Shown piece after piece: positions 9,066 through 18,165 of a DNA stretch of 64,000 bases; positions within the stretch are counted from its first letter, which is position 1, and each line of letters begins with the position of its first letter. The translations under genes and the position numbers were made by a program. The notes under the pieces were generated by a model. That model saw nothing but the letters and a program-made list of their open reading frames with translations. It was not told the DNA's origin and did not search any database. This DNA comes from Azospirillum sp. TSH58 (GTDB lineage Bacteria; Pseudomonadota; Alphaproteobacteria; Azospirillales; Azospirillaceae): contig NZ_CP022364.1 in assembly GCF_003119115.1 (NCBI RefSeq), positions 2,060,001 through 2,124,000 of the forward strand. Reading direction: 5' to 3'.

Positions 9066-9995
9066 CTACCGCGCCCGCATCGTCGTCAGGATTCCCGCGC
9101 CGATCAGCGCCACCGCGATCAGCACGCCGACCGTCAGCGGCTCGCCCATGAAGACCGCGCTCAGCAGCAGGGCGGTGACGGGGACGAGGCAGATGATCTG
9201 CCCGGCCTGGGCCGCCGGCATGGCGGTCAGCGACTTCGCCCACCACCAGAAGCACAGCCCCGTCGCGATCACCCAGTTGAAGGCCAGGACGGTGCCCAGC
9301 GCGGGTGTCCAGTGGATCGGCCGGGCGTGCTCCGCAACCAGGGCCAGCGGCGCGGTCGCCACGGCGCTGACCGCGATCTGCCAGAAGGTCTGCGTCCAGA
9401 AGGGCGTGCGCCAGCCGCCGCGCCGACGGCGGTAGAGGGTGGCGCCGAGCGCCCAGCTCAGCGCGCAGGCCAGCAGCAGCCCGTTGCCGAGCAGCACCGC
9501 CGGATCGCTCCAGTCCATCAGCGCCGGGTTGAAGAAGACGAGGACGCCGGCGAAGGTCAGCAGCGCGCCGATCACCCGCCCGCGCGTGAAGCGCTCCCCG
9601 GCCAGCAGCACGCCCAGCGGCAGCGCCCACATCTGCATGGTGTAGGCGAGCACCGCGGCCCGTCCCGGCGGCACCACCCGCAGGGCGATGGAGCTGAGGT
9701 CCAGCATGCCGGCGATCTGCAGCAGCCCGACCAGGGCGAGCGGCCAGCGCTCCCCCGGCGGCGGCAGAAGGGGGAAGCGCAGGACCCGCGACAGCAGGGC
9801 CAGCACCGCCGCCGCCCCGGCGAAGCGCAGAAGACAGAAGGTCAGCGGCCCGATGTCCGACAGGGCCAGCTTCATCAGGGGCCAGTTGGCGCCCCAGAAC
9901 AGCACGATTCCCGCAAGCTGCGCGTAGACCACGGTGCCCGGACCGCCCACGGGTCCCTGGCCGGCCGCGGCGCGTGGCATGGCCTGATCCGCCAT
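9066..9995 (-). CDS. EamA/DMT-family transporter
   Basis: 309 residues with about ten hydrophobic segments arranged as two EamA repeats, as in drug/metabolite exporters. The first repeat holds FWGANWPLMKLAL and the second FNWVIATGLCFWWWAKSLT. Members export amino acids, nucleosides or drugs; the substrate cannot be told here. The ATG at 9995 follows GGGAGGAG, a better start than the GTG four codons upstream. Confidence 0.88.
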   Translation of the reverse strand: MADQAMPRAAAGQGPVGGPGTVVYAQLAGIVLFWGANWPLMKLALSDIGPLTFCLLRFAGAAAVLALLSRVLRFPLLPPPGERWPLALVGLLQIAGMLDLSSIALRVVPPGRAAVLAYTMQMWALPLGVLLAGERFTRGRVIGALLTFAGVLVFFNPALMDWSDPAVLLGNGLLLACALSWALGATLYRRRRGGWRTPFWTQTFWQIAVSAVATAPLALVAEHARPIHWTPALGTVLAFNWVIATGLCFWWWAKSLTAMPAAQAGQIICLVPVTALLLSAVFMGEPLTVGVLIAVALIGAGILTTMRAR

Positions 9996-10089
9996 TGCTC
10001 CTCCCACCCCGAATTTTGCCGCATCCTACGGCGCGGGTGGGGGCGGGAGGTCTGCGTTCCCGGTGCGGCAGCCCCGCGAGGGGCTGGCG

Positions 10090-10302
10090 TTACGGCGTGC
10101 CGCCGGTGGAGAAGCCGGTGAAGACCTGGATGCCGAACCAGCCGCCGATGGCGAACAGCACCAGAAGGACCATGGTGGTGGCGATGGCGATGTTGGTCTG
10201 GCGGATGCGCCGGCAGTTCGGGCAGCCGGGCAGGTCGGCGGGGTAAGGCCGTTCGCAGCGTTCACAGCGGACAGTGGGGTCCGTCACGGGATGACCCTTC
10301 AT
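10090..10302 (-). CDS. Small zinc-ribbon membrane protein
   Basis: About 70 residues. The N-terminal half holds two cysteine pairs (CERC and CPNC, 13 residues apart), a zinc-ribbon pattern. The second half is one membrane helix (IAIATTMVLLVLFAIGGWFGI). No function is known to me. A GTG at 10287 has a better ribosome-binding site (AAGGG, 7 bases upstream) than the ATG at 10302 and may be the true start, shortening the protein by 5 residues. Confidence 0.6.
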   Translation of the reverse strand: MKGHPVTDPTVRCERCERPYPADLPGCPNCRRIRQTNIAIATTMVLLVLFAIGGWFGIQVFTGFSTGGTP

Positions 10303-10431
10303 CGAATGGGGCAAAGGAGATCGGTGGCCGGACGCTACCATAAGGAGCGCCTTCCCCGCCAGCCGATGGGCGGGACGGGGAAGCGGCGATTTTTCGGTGC
10401 GGGATGCGGGGTGTTTTCCACAGGCTCGGCC

Positions 10432-10460
10432 TTGTCCTGGTTGAAAGAGACGGCTATTGT
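10432..10460 (+). promoter_or_regulatory. Promoter candidate for leuC
   Basis: TTGTCC (10432-10437), a 17-base spacer and TATTGT (10455-10460), 75 bases upstream of the leuC ATG. Spacing is ideal and both boxes are close to consensus. Confidence 0.45.
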
Positions 10461-10535
10461 GCGGCCCTCTTACCGCACGCTTCGTTCGTCCGGTCTGTGG
10501 TTTGCGAGAGAGAATTGCCGCGAGAGAGAGTTGCT

Positions 10536-11939
10536 ATGTCCAAGCCGCGCACCCTGTTCGACAAGATTTGGGACAGCCACGTCGTCCACCGTCAGGACGA
10601 CGGCACCTGCATCCTCTACATCGACCGCCATCTGGTCCATGAGGTGACCAGCCCGCAGGCGTTCGAGGGGCTGCGGCTTGCCGGCCGTCCGGTGCGCCGC
10701 CCGGAAGCCACCCTCGCCGTGCCCGACCACAACGTGCCGACCACCGACCGCTCCAAGGGCATCGTCGAGGAGGAGAGCCGCATCCAGGTCGAGACGCTGG
10801 ACAAGAACGCGCGCGACTTCGGCGTCCGCTACTTCCCGATGGATGACGTCCGCCAGGGCATCGTGCACATCGTCGGTCCGGAGCAGGGCTTCACGCTGCC
10901 CGGCGCCACCATCGTCTGCGGCGACAGCCACACGGCGACTCATGGTGCCTTTGGCGCCTTGGCCTTCGGCATCGGCACGTCGGAGGTGGAGCATGTGCTG
11001 GCCACCCAGACCCTGCTGCAGAAGCCGGCCAAGAACATGCTGGTCCGCGTCGACGGCGATCTGCCGGCGGGCGTGACCGCCAAGGACATCGTCCTGGCGA
11101 TCATCGGCAAGATCGGCACCGCCGGCGGCACCGGCCACGTCATCGAATTCGCCGGCGACGCCATCCGCGGCCTGTCGATGGAAGGCCGCATGACCGTGTG
11201 CAACATGGCCATCGAGGGCGGCGCCCGCGCCGGCCTGATCGCCCCGGACGAGAAGACCTTCGAGTATGTGAAGGGCCGCGCCCTGGCCCCCAAGGCCGGC
11301 GCCTGGGAGCAGGCGGTGGAGTACTGGAAGACCCTGCCGTCCGATGAGGGCGCGGTCTACGACACCACCGTCGTGCTGAACGCCGCCGACATCGTCCCGC
11401 AGGTCACCTGGGGCACCAGCCCGGAGGACGTGCTGCCGATCACCGCGACCGTGCCGAACCCGGCCGACGTGGCCGACGCCGGCAAGCGCGCCGCCGTCGA
11501 GCGCTCGCTGGCCTACATGGGCCTGGAGCCCGGCCAGAAGCTGACCGACGTGAAGGTGGACACCGTCTTCATCGGCTCCTGCACCAACGGCCGCATCGAG
11601 GATCTGCGCGCCGCCGCGGTGATCGCCCAGGGCCGCAAGGTCGCCGAGGGCGTGCGCGCCCTGGTCGTCCCCGGCTCGGGCCTCGTCAAGGAGCAGGCGG
11701 AGGAAGAGGGTCTGGACAAGATCTTCACCGAGGCCGGCTTCGAGTGGCGTGAGCCGGGCTGTTCCATGTGCCTCGCCATGAACGCCGACCGCCTGTCGCC
11801 GGGCGAGCGCAGCGCCTCGACCTCGAACCGCAACTTCGAAGGCCGCCAGGGCCGCGGCGGGCGCACCCACTTGCTCAGCCCGGCCATGGCCGCCGCGGCG
11901 GCGGTGACCGGGCACCTGACCGACGTGCGCAGCCTGTAA
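10536..11939 (+). CDS. leuC: 3-isopropylmalate dehydratase large subunit
   Basis: 467 residues, normal length. With LeuD it isomerises 2- to 3-isopropylmalate in leucine biosynthesis. It is aconitase-like: the three 4Fe-4S cysteines are at 349 (IGSCTNGR), 409 and 412 ([10 protein letters not shown]). [10 protein letters not shown] at the N-terminus and [20 protein letters not shown] are also diagnostic. LeuD and LeuB are not beside it in this window. A terminator follows. Confidence 0.98.
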   Translation: MSKPRTLFDKIWDSHVVHRQDDGTCILYIDRHLVHEVTSPQAFEGLRLAGRPVRRPEATLAVPDHNVPTTDRSKGIVEEESRIQVETLDKNARDFGVRYFPMDDVRQGIVHIVGPEQGFTLPGATIVCGDSHTATHGAFGALAFGIGTSEVEHVLATQTLLQKPAKNMLVRVDGDLPAGVTAKDIVLAIIGKIGTAGGTGHVIEFAGDAIRGLSMEGRMTVCNMAIEGGARAGLIAPDEKTFEYVKGRALAPKAGAWEQAVEYWKTLPSDEGAVYDTTVVLNAADIVPQVTWGTSPEDVLPITATVPNPADVADAGKRAAVERSLAYMGLEPGQKLTDVKVDTVFIGSCTNGRIEDLRAAAVIAQGRKVAEGVRALVVPGSGLVKEQAEEEGLDKIFTEAGFEWREPGCSMCLAMNADRLSPGERSASTSNRNFEGRQGRGGRTHLLSPAMAAAAAVTGHLTDVRSL

Positions 11940-11966
11940 GCTCTCACGGTCCGCTGTGACACCCGG

Positions 11967-12006
11967 AGCGGGGATGGCCTTCCAGCCGTCCCCGCTTCGT
12001 CCTTTT
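11967..12006 (+). terminator. Intrinsic terminator after leuC
   Basis: AGCGGGGATGG (11967-11977) pairs with CCGTCCCCGCT (11986-11996), 11 base pairs with one G-U, and is followed by a T-rich tail (tcgtccttttc). Confidence 0.6.
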
Positions 12007-12020
12007 CGGGGCATCCTCCG

Positions 12021-12710
12021 CTGTCGCGCGCCGAACGCCTCATCGACCTGATCCAGTGCCTCCGGCGCCACCGCCGGCCGGTCAGCGGGCATGTCCTTGC
12101 CGACGAACTCGGCGTCAGCCTGCGCACGATCTACCGCGACATCGCCACCCTCCAGGCCCAGGGCGCCCGCATCGACGGCGAGCCGGGGGTCGGCTATCTC
12201 CTCCAGCCCGGTTTCCTGCTGCCGCCGCTGATGTTCGCGGAGGAGGAGATCGAGGCGCTCGCCCTCGGCATCCGCTGGGTGGCCGACCGCGCCGACGGCG
12301 CGCTGGGCGCGGCGGCGCAGAACGCGCTCGCCAAGATCGCCGCGGTGCTGCCGCCGGACCTTCGCGACCGGATGGACGCCTCCGCGCTGCTCGTCGGACC
12401 GGGGGAGCCGATCGTCGGGGACGGCGTCGACCTCGCCGTCCTCCGGCGGGCCATCCGCGGCGAGCGTAAGCTGTCCATCGCCTACCGCGACCGCGACGGG
12501 GCGCCCACCGAGCGCATCGTCTGGCCCTTCGCGCTCGGCTTCTTCGACCGGCTGCGCGTCATGGTCGCCTGGTGCGAGCTGCGCGGGGCGATCCGCCATT
12601 TCCGCGCCGACCGCATCGTCTCCGTGACCGCGCTGGACACCCGCTACCCGCGGCGGCGGCAGGCGCTGCTCAAGGAGTGGCGCGAGGCCGAGGGCATCCC
12701 GGCGCGGTGA
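12021..12710 (+). CDS. HTH-WYL transcriptional regulator (YafY-like)
   Basis: About 229 residues. An N-terminal winged helix (SRAERLIDLIQCLRRHRRPV, then LADELGVSLRTIYRDIATLQ) is followed by a WYL ligand-sensing domain. Relatives start MSRAERL..., and here that methionine position is CTG (12021). No ATG, GTG or TTG lies in frame nearby, so a CTG start is inferred; the next ATG (12231) would remove the whole DNA-binding domain. It is followed by a VOC protein, a common pairing, and by an operator-like palindrome. Confidence 0.8.
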   Translation: MSRAERLIDLIQCLRRHRRPVSGHVLADELGVSLRTIYRDIATLQAQGARIDGEPGVGYLLQPGFLLPPLMFAEEEIEALALGIRWVADRADGALGAAAQNALAKIAAVLPPDLRDRMDASALLVGPGEPIVGDGVDLAVLRRAIRGERKLSIAYRDRDGAPTERIVWPFALGFFDRLRVMVAWCELRGAIRHFRADRIVSVTALDTRYPRRRQALLKEWREAEGIPAR

Positions 12711-12729
12711 GCGCCTCCGCGCACGACTG

Positions 12730-12746
12730 CTGACAGAAACTGTCAG
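12730..12746. promoter_or_regulatory. Operator palindrome upstream of VOC gene
   Basis: CTGACAG-AAA-CTGTCAG is a perfect 7-base inverted repeat with a 3-base centre, placed between the WYL regulator and the VOC gene. It is probably the binding site of the regulator encoded just upstream (inference). Confidence 0.6.
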
Positions 12747-12815
12747 TGTGGTGCCCTAGCTTGGTCTTCGCCGGACGGGATCGCCCGTGCCGGAGACCAG
12801 CGAGGAAAGCAGCCC

Positions 12816-13193
12816 ATGTTCAGCGCCAACATCATCCTCCTCTATGTGGACAGCCCGGCCGCCAGCGCCGCCTTCTACGCCGACCTGACCGGCAAGCCGC
12901 CGGTCGAGGCTTCGCCCACCTTCGCCATGTTCGCCCTGGACTCCGGCGTCATGCTGGGTCTGTGGTCGCGCCACACGGTGGAGCCGGCGGCCTCCACGGG
13001 ACCGCTCGGCGGCAGCGGCGAGATCGGTTTCCGGGTGGCGGATGCCGAGGCGGTGCAGGCCCTTCACGACGACTGGACGCGGCGCGGCCTGACCATCGCC
13101 CAGCCGCCGACCGCCATGGATTTCGGCCACACCTTCGTCGCGCTGGACCCGGACGGTCACCGCCTGCGCGTCTTCGCCCCGATGGAAGCGTGA
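12816..13193 (+). CDS. VOC/glyoxalase-superfamily protein
   Basis: 125 residues. The start (ANIILLYVDSPAASAAFYADL) and end (ALDPDGHRLRVFAP) are typical of one VOC domain, a metal-dependent fold used in glyoxalases, dioxygenases and resistance proteins. The neighbouring WYL regulator and the palindrome 70 bases upstream suggest an inducible detoxification or resistance unit. The substrate is unknown. Confidence 0.85.
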   Translation: MFSANIILLYVDSPAASAAFYADLTGKPPVEASPTFAMFALDSGVMLGLWSRHTVEPAASTGPLGGSGEIGFRVADAEAVQALHDDWTRRGLTIAQPPTAMDFGHTFVALDPDGHRLRVFAPMEA

Positions 13194-13201
13194 GGTCCGC
13201 C

Positions 13202-13642
13202 ATGGAGCCGACCACCGCCAGCCGCAGCTGGATCGCCGTCGCCTCCGCCGAGCATGTCCGGCGGGGGCGGGCGGAGGGCTTCATGCAGGTCTGCCACGGC
13301 AAGGCGGCGCCGTTGCGCCGCATCCGTCCGGGAGACCGCGTCGCCTACTACTCGCCGACCGAGCGGTTCCAGGGGAAGGACCGCCTGCAGTCCTTCACCG
13401 CGGTGGGGATCGTGAGGGACGGCACCCCTTACCCGTTCGACATGGGCGGGGGTTTCGTTCCCTTCCGCCGCGACGTGCGGTGGCTGGACGGGCGGGAGAC
13501 GCCGATCCAGCCTCTGCTGGACCGGCTGGATTTCTCCGCCGGGGTGAGGAACTGGGGCTATCCGTTCCGCTTCGGGCTGTTCACGGTGACCGACCGCGAC
13601 CTCGACACCATCGCCGCGGCCATGGGGGCGGACCTCCCCTGA
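13202..13642 (+). CDS. EVE-domain protein
   Basis: 146 residues. The sequence reads as an EVE (PUA-like) domain: SRSWIAVASAEHVRRGRAEG, GKAAPLRRIRPGDRVAYYSP, LQSFTAVGIVRDG, and a final FGLFTVTDRDL. EVE domains bind modified bases in DNA or RNA, so a nucleic-acid-reader role is likely. It lies 8 bases after the VOC gene and is probably co-transcribed. It is convergent with the permease gene. Confidence 0.85.
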   Translation: MEPTTASRSWIAVASAEHVRRGRAEGFMQVCHGKAAPLRRIRPGDRVAYYSPTERFQGKDRLQSFTAVGIVRDGTPYPFDMGGGFVPFRRDVRWLDGRETPIQPLLDRLDFSAGVRNWGYPFRFGLFTVTDRDLDTIAAAMGADLP

Positions 13643-13663
13643 CCGGCCTCCGGTGCGGGGGGC

Positions 13664-15007
13664 TCAATCCCCCCGCCCGCGGCGGCGGCCCATCAGCCCG
13701 TCCGGGCGGTAGATCAGGAAGAGGGTGAGCAGCCCGAAGGCCACGATGTCCTTGTAGGCGATGGCGAAATAGGCCGACCAGAAGGTCTCGACCAGCCCCA
13801 GCAGGGCGCCGCCCAGCATGGCGCCGGGGACCGATCCGATGCCGCCGACCACCGCGGCGGCCAGCGCCTTGAAGCCGATCAGATAGCCCGTGTAGAAATT
13901 GACCCCGCCGTAATAGAGCGCGATCACCGCCCCCGCCGCCGCGGCCAGGGCGCCGCCCACCGCGAAGGTGGTCGCCACGGTGCGGTCCACATCCACCCCG
14001 ACCAGTTCCGCCGCGCCGACATCGTCGGCGCAGGCGCGGTGGGCGCGGCCGTAGGCGGTGCGCTGCATGATCGCCCAGAGCAGGGCGTACAGCCCCCCGG
14101 TCATCAGCAGGATCACCGCCTGCGAGGTCAGGGCGGTGACGGTGAAGGCGCCGTCGCTGACCAGCTCGTGCCGGTCGGCCAGGAAGGGGGCCGGCCACCA
14201 GTCGCGGGCGCCGTGCAGCAGCCGCATCCCCTCCTGATAGGCGATGGACAGGCCCACGGCGGCGATCAGCGGCGTGTGATTGTGGGTGCGGCGCAGGCGG
14301 CGGAACACCAGCCGGTCCATCGTCCAGCCCTGCACGGCGGTGAAGGCCATCACCGTGGCGAAGACGCCCAGCACCGCCACCGGCAGGCTGCCCAGCCCGG
14401 CCATGCCCAGCGCCGCCGCCCCCATGGCGGTCAGCATGGCGCCGATCATGGTCAGCTCGCCCATGGCGAGATTGATCTGCCCGAGGATGCCGTAGACCAG
14501 CGTGTAGCCCAGCGCCAGCAGCCCGTAGACGCAGGCCACCGTGGCGGCGTTGATGACCTGTTGCAGGAAGAAGAGCAGCGGCGCCCAGTCCGTCGGCGCT
14601 GCCCGTTCCGGGCCGCTCGATTCCGGCGGCAGGCCGAGGCGGGCGGCGGGCAGTCCGGCCCAGATGCGCAGCATGGTGAATTGCATGGGCCTCAGCCGCC
14701 CCATGCGGTCGGTCGCCACCGCCACCAGCTCGTGCCGGCGCGAGTCGAAGAAGCGTCCGCCGAAGCGGCAGGCGATCCAGCGGGTCCCCGTCTCCGCCCG
14801 GTACGTCAGGCGCAGCGCCGGCTCGTCGCCGGTCAGCGCCTCCGTGTCCAGGATGGTGACGGGGCCGGAGTCGAAGGCGGGGATCAGCTTGCGGCACAGC
14901 GCGGCCTGATCGCCGTCCACGCCGCAGCCGGTCAGCAGCAGGGCGACGACCAGCAGGAGGAAGGGCGGGAACAGGCGCGGCGGACGGCGATGCACGGCGG
15001 CGGACAC
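13664..15007 (-). CDS. Orphan LivH-like ABC permease with lipoprotein-type N-terminal extension
   Basis: 447 residues. From about residue 145 it is a branched-chain amino acid/urea-type ABC permease (LALGYTLVYGILGQINLAMGE, multiple membrane helices, GGIGSVPGAMLGGALLGL). The first 140 residues are unusual: a hydrophobic signal ending in LLLTGCG, a lipobox, then a soluble segment resembling a small periplasmic domain (AALCRKLIPAFDSGPV). No ATPase, second permease or binding protein is adjacent. The start is a GTG; no clear ribosome-binding site was seen, so the exact start is uncertain. Confidence 0.75.
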   Translation of the reverse strand: MSAAVHRRPPRLFPPFLLLVVALLLTGCGVDGDQAALCRKLIPAFDSGPVTILDTEALTGDEPALRLTYRAETGTRWIACRFGGRFFDSRRHELVAVATDRMGRLRPMQFTMLRIWAGLPAARLGLPPESSGPERAAPTDWAPLLFFLQQVINAATVACVYGLLALGYTLVYGILGQINLAMGELTMIGAMLTAMGAAALGMAGLGSLPVAVLGVFATVMAFTAVQGWTMDRLVFRRLRRTHNHTPLIAAVGLSIAYQEGMRLLHGARDWWPAPFLADRHELVSDGAFTVTALTSQAVILLMTGGLYALLWAIMQRTAYGRAHRACADDVGAAELVGVDVDRTVATTFAVGGALAAAAGAVIALYYGGVNFYTGYLIGFKALAAAVVGGIGSVPGAMLGGALLGLVETFWSAYFAIAYKDIVAFGLLTLFLIYRPDGLMGRRRGRGD

Positions 15008-15059
15008 CCGGCCGGTTGTTCGGTCGCCGAAGAATCTATCGGTTCTTGATGTGAAACGC

Positions 15060-15079
15060 CAGCCGCCGCCTTGCGGCTG
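15060..15079 (-). terminator. Weak terminator after truA
   Basis: Immediately after the truA stop on the minus strand, CAGCCGC and GCGGCTG form a 7-base-pair stem followed by a short T run (GTTTC). Confidence 0.35.
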
Positions 15080-15817
15080 TCAGTAGCGGGCGCCGACGAA
15101 ATACAAGCCATCCGGCGGGGCGGTCGGCCCGGCGGCGGAGCGGTTGCGGGCCTCCAGCGCGCGGCGCAGGTCGTCGGCGCTCCACTTGCCGGCCCCGACC
15201 AGTTCCAGCGTGCCCACCATGTTGCGCACCTGATGGTGCAGGAAGGAGCGGGCGGCGGCGTGCACCCGAACCTCGTCGCCGACCCGCTCGACGGCCAGCC
15301 GCTCTAGCGTCTTGACCGGGGAGTTGGCCTGGCAGAGCGAGGCGCGGAAGCTCGTGAAGTCGTGCTGGCCGACCAGGACCTGCGCGGCCTCGTGCATCGC
15401 CTCGGCGTCCAGCGGGCGCATGACGTGCCAGGCGCGGCCGGTCTCCAGGGCCAGCGGGGCGCGGCGGTTGACGATGCGGTAGACGTAGCTGCGCCCCAGG
15501 CAGGTCATGCGGGCGTGGAACTCCTCCGGCACCGCCTCGGCCAGCAGGACGGCGACGGGGGCGGGCCTCAGGTGGAAGTTCAGGGCGTCGCGAAGCTTCA
15601 GCCCGGTGAAGGGCTTTTCCAAATCGAAATGGCAGACCTGCCCCAGCGCGTGCACGCCGGCGTCCGTCCGTCCGGAGGTGTGGACGCGCACGGTCTCGCC
15701 GGACAGGCGCTCGATCGCCTCCTCCAGCGTCTGCTGGACGGAGGGGCCGTTGTCCTGCCGCTGCCAGCCGACGAAGGGCCGGCCGTCATATTCGAGGGTC
15801 AGTTTCCAGCGCTGCAT
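15080..15817 (-). CDS. truA: tRNA pseudouridine(38-40) synthase
   Basis: 245 residues. TruA makes pseudouridine at positions 38-40 of the tRNA anticodon arm. The catalytic aspartate is D52 in [24 protein letters not shown] at the N-terminus and [17 protein letters not shown] near the end are family signatures. Its start lies inside the end of fmt (19-base overlap), so def-fmt-truA form a translation-related operon. Confidence 0.97.
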   Translation of the reverse strand: MQRWKLTLEYDGRPFVGWQRQDNGPSVQQTLEEAIERLSGETVRVHTSGRTDAGVHALGQVCHFDLEKPFTGLKLRDALNFHLRPAPVAVLLAEAVPEEFHARMTCLGRSYVYRIVNRRAPLALETGRAWHVMRPLDAEAMHEAAQVLVGQHDFTSFRASLCQANSPVKTLERLAVERVGDEVRVHAAARSFLHHQVRNMVGTLELVGAGKWSADDLRRALEARNRSAAGPTAPPDGLYFVGARY

Positions 15818-16767
15818 GCGGCGTCGCCGAGACGGGTGCCGACGGGCAGTGCGAAGCCGCGCAGCAGGGCGGCGCCGTCCACCGCGGCCTTGCCGGGCCG
15901 CTGCACCAGGGTGAGGCGCACGGCGCCGTCGGCGCAGGCGATGGTCAGGCGGTCGTCCAGCAGGGTGCCGGGCGCCGCCTTGCGGGCCTCTGGGGCCGGT
16001 TCGGCCTTCAGGACCTTGATGCGCTCCACCCCGCCGGTCGGCGTCGGGGCGTCGAACCAGCAGCCGGGCCAGGGGGTGAGGGCACGGACCTGCCGCTCCA
16101 CATAGGCGGCGTCGCGTGTCCAGTCGAGCCGGCCATCCTCGCGCGTCAGCTTGGCGGCGTAGGTCACGCCCTCCTCGGGCTGCGGCTCGGCGGTCAGGCG
16201 GCCGGCGGCGAGGCCGTCGAGCGCCTCGACGATCAGGCGCGCGCCCATGTCGGCCAGCGCGTCGTGCAGGCTGCTGGCGGTGGTCTCGGCGGTGATCGGC
16301 ACCGCGTCCTTCAGCAGCATGGCCCCGGTGTCCAGCCCGATGTCCATCTGCATGATGGTGATGCCGGTCTCGGCGTCGCCGGCCAGGATCGAGCGCTGGA
16401 TCGGGGCGGCGCCGCGCCAGCGCGGCAGCAGGGAGCCGTGCACGTTCAGGCAGCCCAGCCGCGGCGCGTCGAGGATCGGCTGCGGCAGGATCAGCCCGTA
16501 GGCGGCGACCACCGCGGCGTCGGCCGTCAGGTCGGCGAACTCCGCCTGGGCCTCGGGGTTGCGCAGCGACTTGGGCGTGCGCACGGGGATGCCCCGCTCC
16601 TCGGCGAAGCGGTGGACCGGGGATTTCTGGACCTGCTGCCCGCGCCCGGCGGGGCGGGGCGGCTGGCTGTAGACGCAGACCACCTCGTGCCCGGCATCGG
16701 CCAGGGCGCGCAGGCTGGGCACGGCGAAGTCCGGCGTGCCCATGAAAACGAGGCGGAGCGGCGTCAT
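15799..16767 (-). CDS. fmt: Methionyl-tRNA formyltransferase
   Basis: 322 residues. Fmt formylates initiator Met-tRNA using 10-formyl-tetrahydrofolate. The N-terminal Rossmann domain has [13 protein letters not shown], and the active-site region is [17 protein letters not shown] with the later DTGAMLL. The C-terminal beta-barrel domain (about 210-310) binds tRNA. It lies just after def and overlaps truA. Confidence 0.98.
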   Translation of the reverse strand: MTPLRLVFMGTPDFAVPSLRALADAGHEVVCVYSQPPRPAGRGQQVQKSPVHRFAEERGIPVRTPKSLRNPEAQAEFADLTADAAVVAAYGLILPQPILDAPRLGCLNVHGSLLPRWRGAAPIQRSILAGDAETGITIMQMDIGLDTGAMLLKDAVPITAETTASSLHDALADMGARLIVEALDGLAAGRLTAEPQPEEGVTYAAKLTREDGRLDWTRDAAYVERQVRALTPWPGCWFDAPTPTGGVERIKVLKAEPAPEARKAAPGTLLDDRLTIACADGAVRLTLVQRPGKAAVDGAALLRGFALPVGTRLGDAACSAGN

Positions 16768-16792
16768 GACGGGGCGTCCAAGGTCGGGGAGG

Positions 16793-17299
16793 TCAGGCGC
16801 GCTGCATCTTCTGGACTTTGCGCAGGATCATGTTGCGCTTCAGCATCGACAGGTAGTCGACGAACAGCACGCCGTTCAGATGGTCGATCTCGTGCTGGAT
16901 GCAGGTCGCCAGCATGCCGTCGGCCTCGATCTCGCGCGTCTCGTTGGTCTCGTCCAGGTAACGGACGCGGACCGACGCCGGGCGGGTGACCTCCGCATAC
17001 TGGTCGGGCACCGACAGGCAACCCTCCTCGCACACCGAGGTGTCGTCCGACTTCCAGACGATTTCCGGGTTGGCGAGGCGGATGGGGTTCGGCTTCTCGT
17101 CCTTGTCGTGCACGTCCACGACGATCACGCGCTCCAGGATGCCGATCTGCGGCGCGGCGAGGCCGATGCCCTTCGCGGCGTACATGGTCTCGACCATGTC
17201 GTCCATCAGCTTGGCGATGCGCGCGTCGACCTTCTCGACGGGCTTCGCCTTCTGCTTCAGGACGGGGTGCGGGGCGACGAGGATATCCAGAACGGCCAT
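16793..17299 (-). CDS. def: Peptide deformylase
   Basis: 168 residues. It removes the formyl group from nascent proteins. All three family motifs are present: [17 protein letters not shown] (metal-binding cysteine) and QHEIDHLNG (HExxH metal site). First gene of the def-fmt-truA operon. Confidence 0.98.
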   Translation of the reverse strand: MAVLDILVAPHPVLKQKAKPVEKVDARIAKLMDDMVETMYAAKGIGLAAPQIGILERVIVVDVHDKDEKPNPIRLANPEIVWKSDDTSVCEEGCLSVPDQYAEVTRPASVRVRYLDETNETREIEADGMLATCIQHEIDHLNGVLFVDYLSMLKRNMILRKVQKMQRA

Positions 17300-17416
17300 G
17301 GGAACTCAGCAACGGTGCGTGGAGGTGCGACAATCCGTCAAAATATGAGGGGCGGGCCACGAGGTCAAGGAAGGCGCACAGCGCACCCCGCCGCGACCCG
17401 CCGGTGCGGCGGCGCC

Positions 17417-17647
17417 TCAGAGGGGCGAGCGGGTGATCGACTTGATGGGGCCGCGCGGGTTGCCGGACATCTCGGCGATCTTGCGGTCCTGCTCCTCGAT
17501 GAAGCCGCGGGCCGGCTCGTCGCCGTCCAGGCCGCCCACCAGCGTGCCGGGGACCTTGCGGTTGGAGGTGCGGGCGCCGTCTTGGTACAGAACGTCGAAC
17601 AGCACGAAGGCGCTGTCCACCGGCTGTTTCTTCTTGGTCTTGGCCAT
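17417..17647 (-). CDS. Conserved small hypothetical protein
   Basis: 76 residues, basic N-terminus (MAKTKKKQPVDS), no membrane segment. The body (FVLFDVLYQDGARTSNRKVP) is well formed, suggesting a folded cytosolic protein, but I do not recognise a family. The ATG at 17647 follows a GGAG about 9 bases upstream. It lies between def and the cold-shock gene on the same strand. Confidence 0.65.
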   Translation of the reverse strand: MAKTKKKQPVDSAFVLFDVLYQDGARTSNRKVPGTLVGGLDGDEPARGFIEEQDRKIAEMSGNPRGPIKSITRSPL

Positions 17648-17699
17648 GGGGGGAACTCCGAACGTCAGAGGGGTGCTTGTAGAAGAAAAGCGCGCAACG

Positions 17700-17726
17700 G
17701 AAAAGGGCACCGGTTTCCCGGTGCCC
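17700..17726 (-). terminator. Intrinsic terminator of the cold-shock gene
   Basis: On the minus strand GGGCACCGG-gaaa-CCGGTGCCC followed by TTTT, 9 perfect base pairs. It starts 28 bases after the csp stop. Confidence 0.85.
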
Positions 17727-17754
17727 CCTCCGATGCCGAGTCATGAGACGTGGC

Positions 17755-17964
17755 TCAGACGGCCTTCAGGTTCTCCGCCGAGGTCTTGCCGCGCTTCGGA
17801 TCGCGCTGTTCCTCGTAGGACACCTTCTGGCCTTCGTTCAGGCTGCGCAGGCCCGCGCGCTCGACCGCGGAGATGTGGACGAAAACGTCCGCGCCGCCGT
17901 TGTCCGGTTGAATGAAGCCGTAGCCCTTGGTGCTGTTGAACCACTTGACGGTACCGACAGGCAT
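17755..17964 (-). CDS. Cold-shock-domain protein (CspA family)
   Basis: 69 residues, a single OB-fold that binds single-stranded RNA or DNA. Both RNP motifs are present: KGYGFIQ and VFVHIS. The opening [18 protein letters not shown] is classic. The ATG at 17964 follows CGGAGG at good spacing. The 5' untranslated leader is in an intergenic region of about 200 bases shared with rmuC; leaders of csp genes often act as thermosensors, but no structure was worked out here. Confidence 0.96.
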   Translation of the reverse strand: MPVGTVKWFNSTKGYGFIQPDNGGADVFVHISAVERAGLRSLNEGQKVSYEEQRDPKRGKTSAENLKAV

Positions 17965-18165
17965 GATTGCCCTCCGATTAGTATGAAAGGCGCCGCATCG
18001 GCCGGTGCGACGCATCAGACTGTGTCCAGGCATAGCGACGATCTGGGCACCCGAAGGCGTAGCAGGCCGGCAGTCCGAAGCAGAATGACAGGAGGGAAAT
18101 TGGGACCGCTCCCGTCCTTTGCAAGGCGAAACAAGACGGGCAAATCTGGGTTGCGGGGGGCAACC

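Noticed and set aside
10303..10535. Leucine leader peptide/attenuator before leuC
   Set aside because: No short ORF rich in Leu codons next to alternative hairpins was found, only a promoter candidate.
10470..12599. 709-codon frame opposite leuC
   Set aside because: Shadow of leuC and the WYL gene; no recognisable domain.
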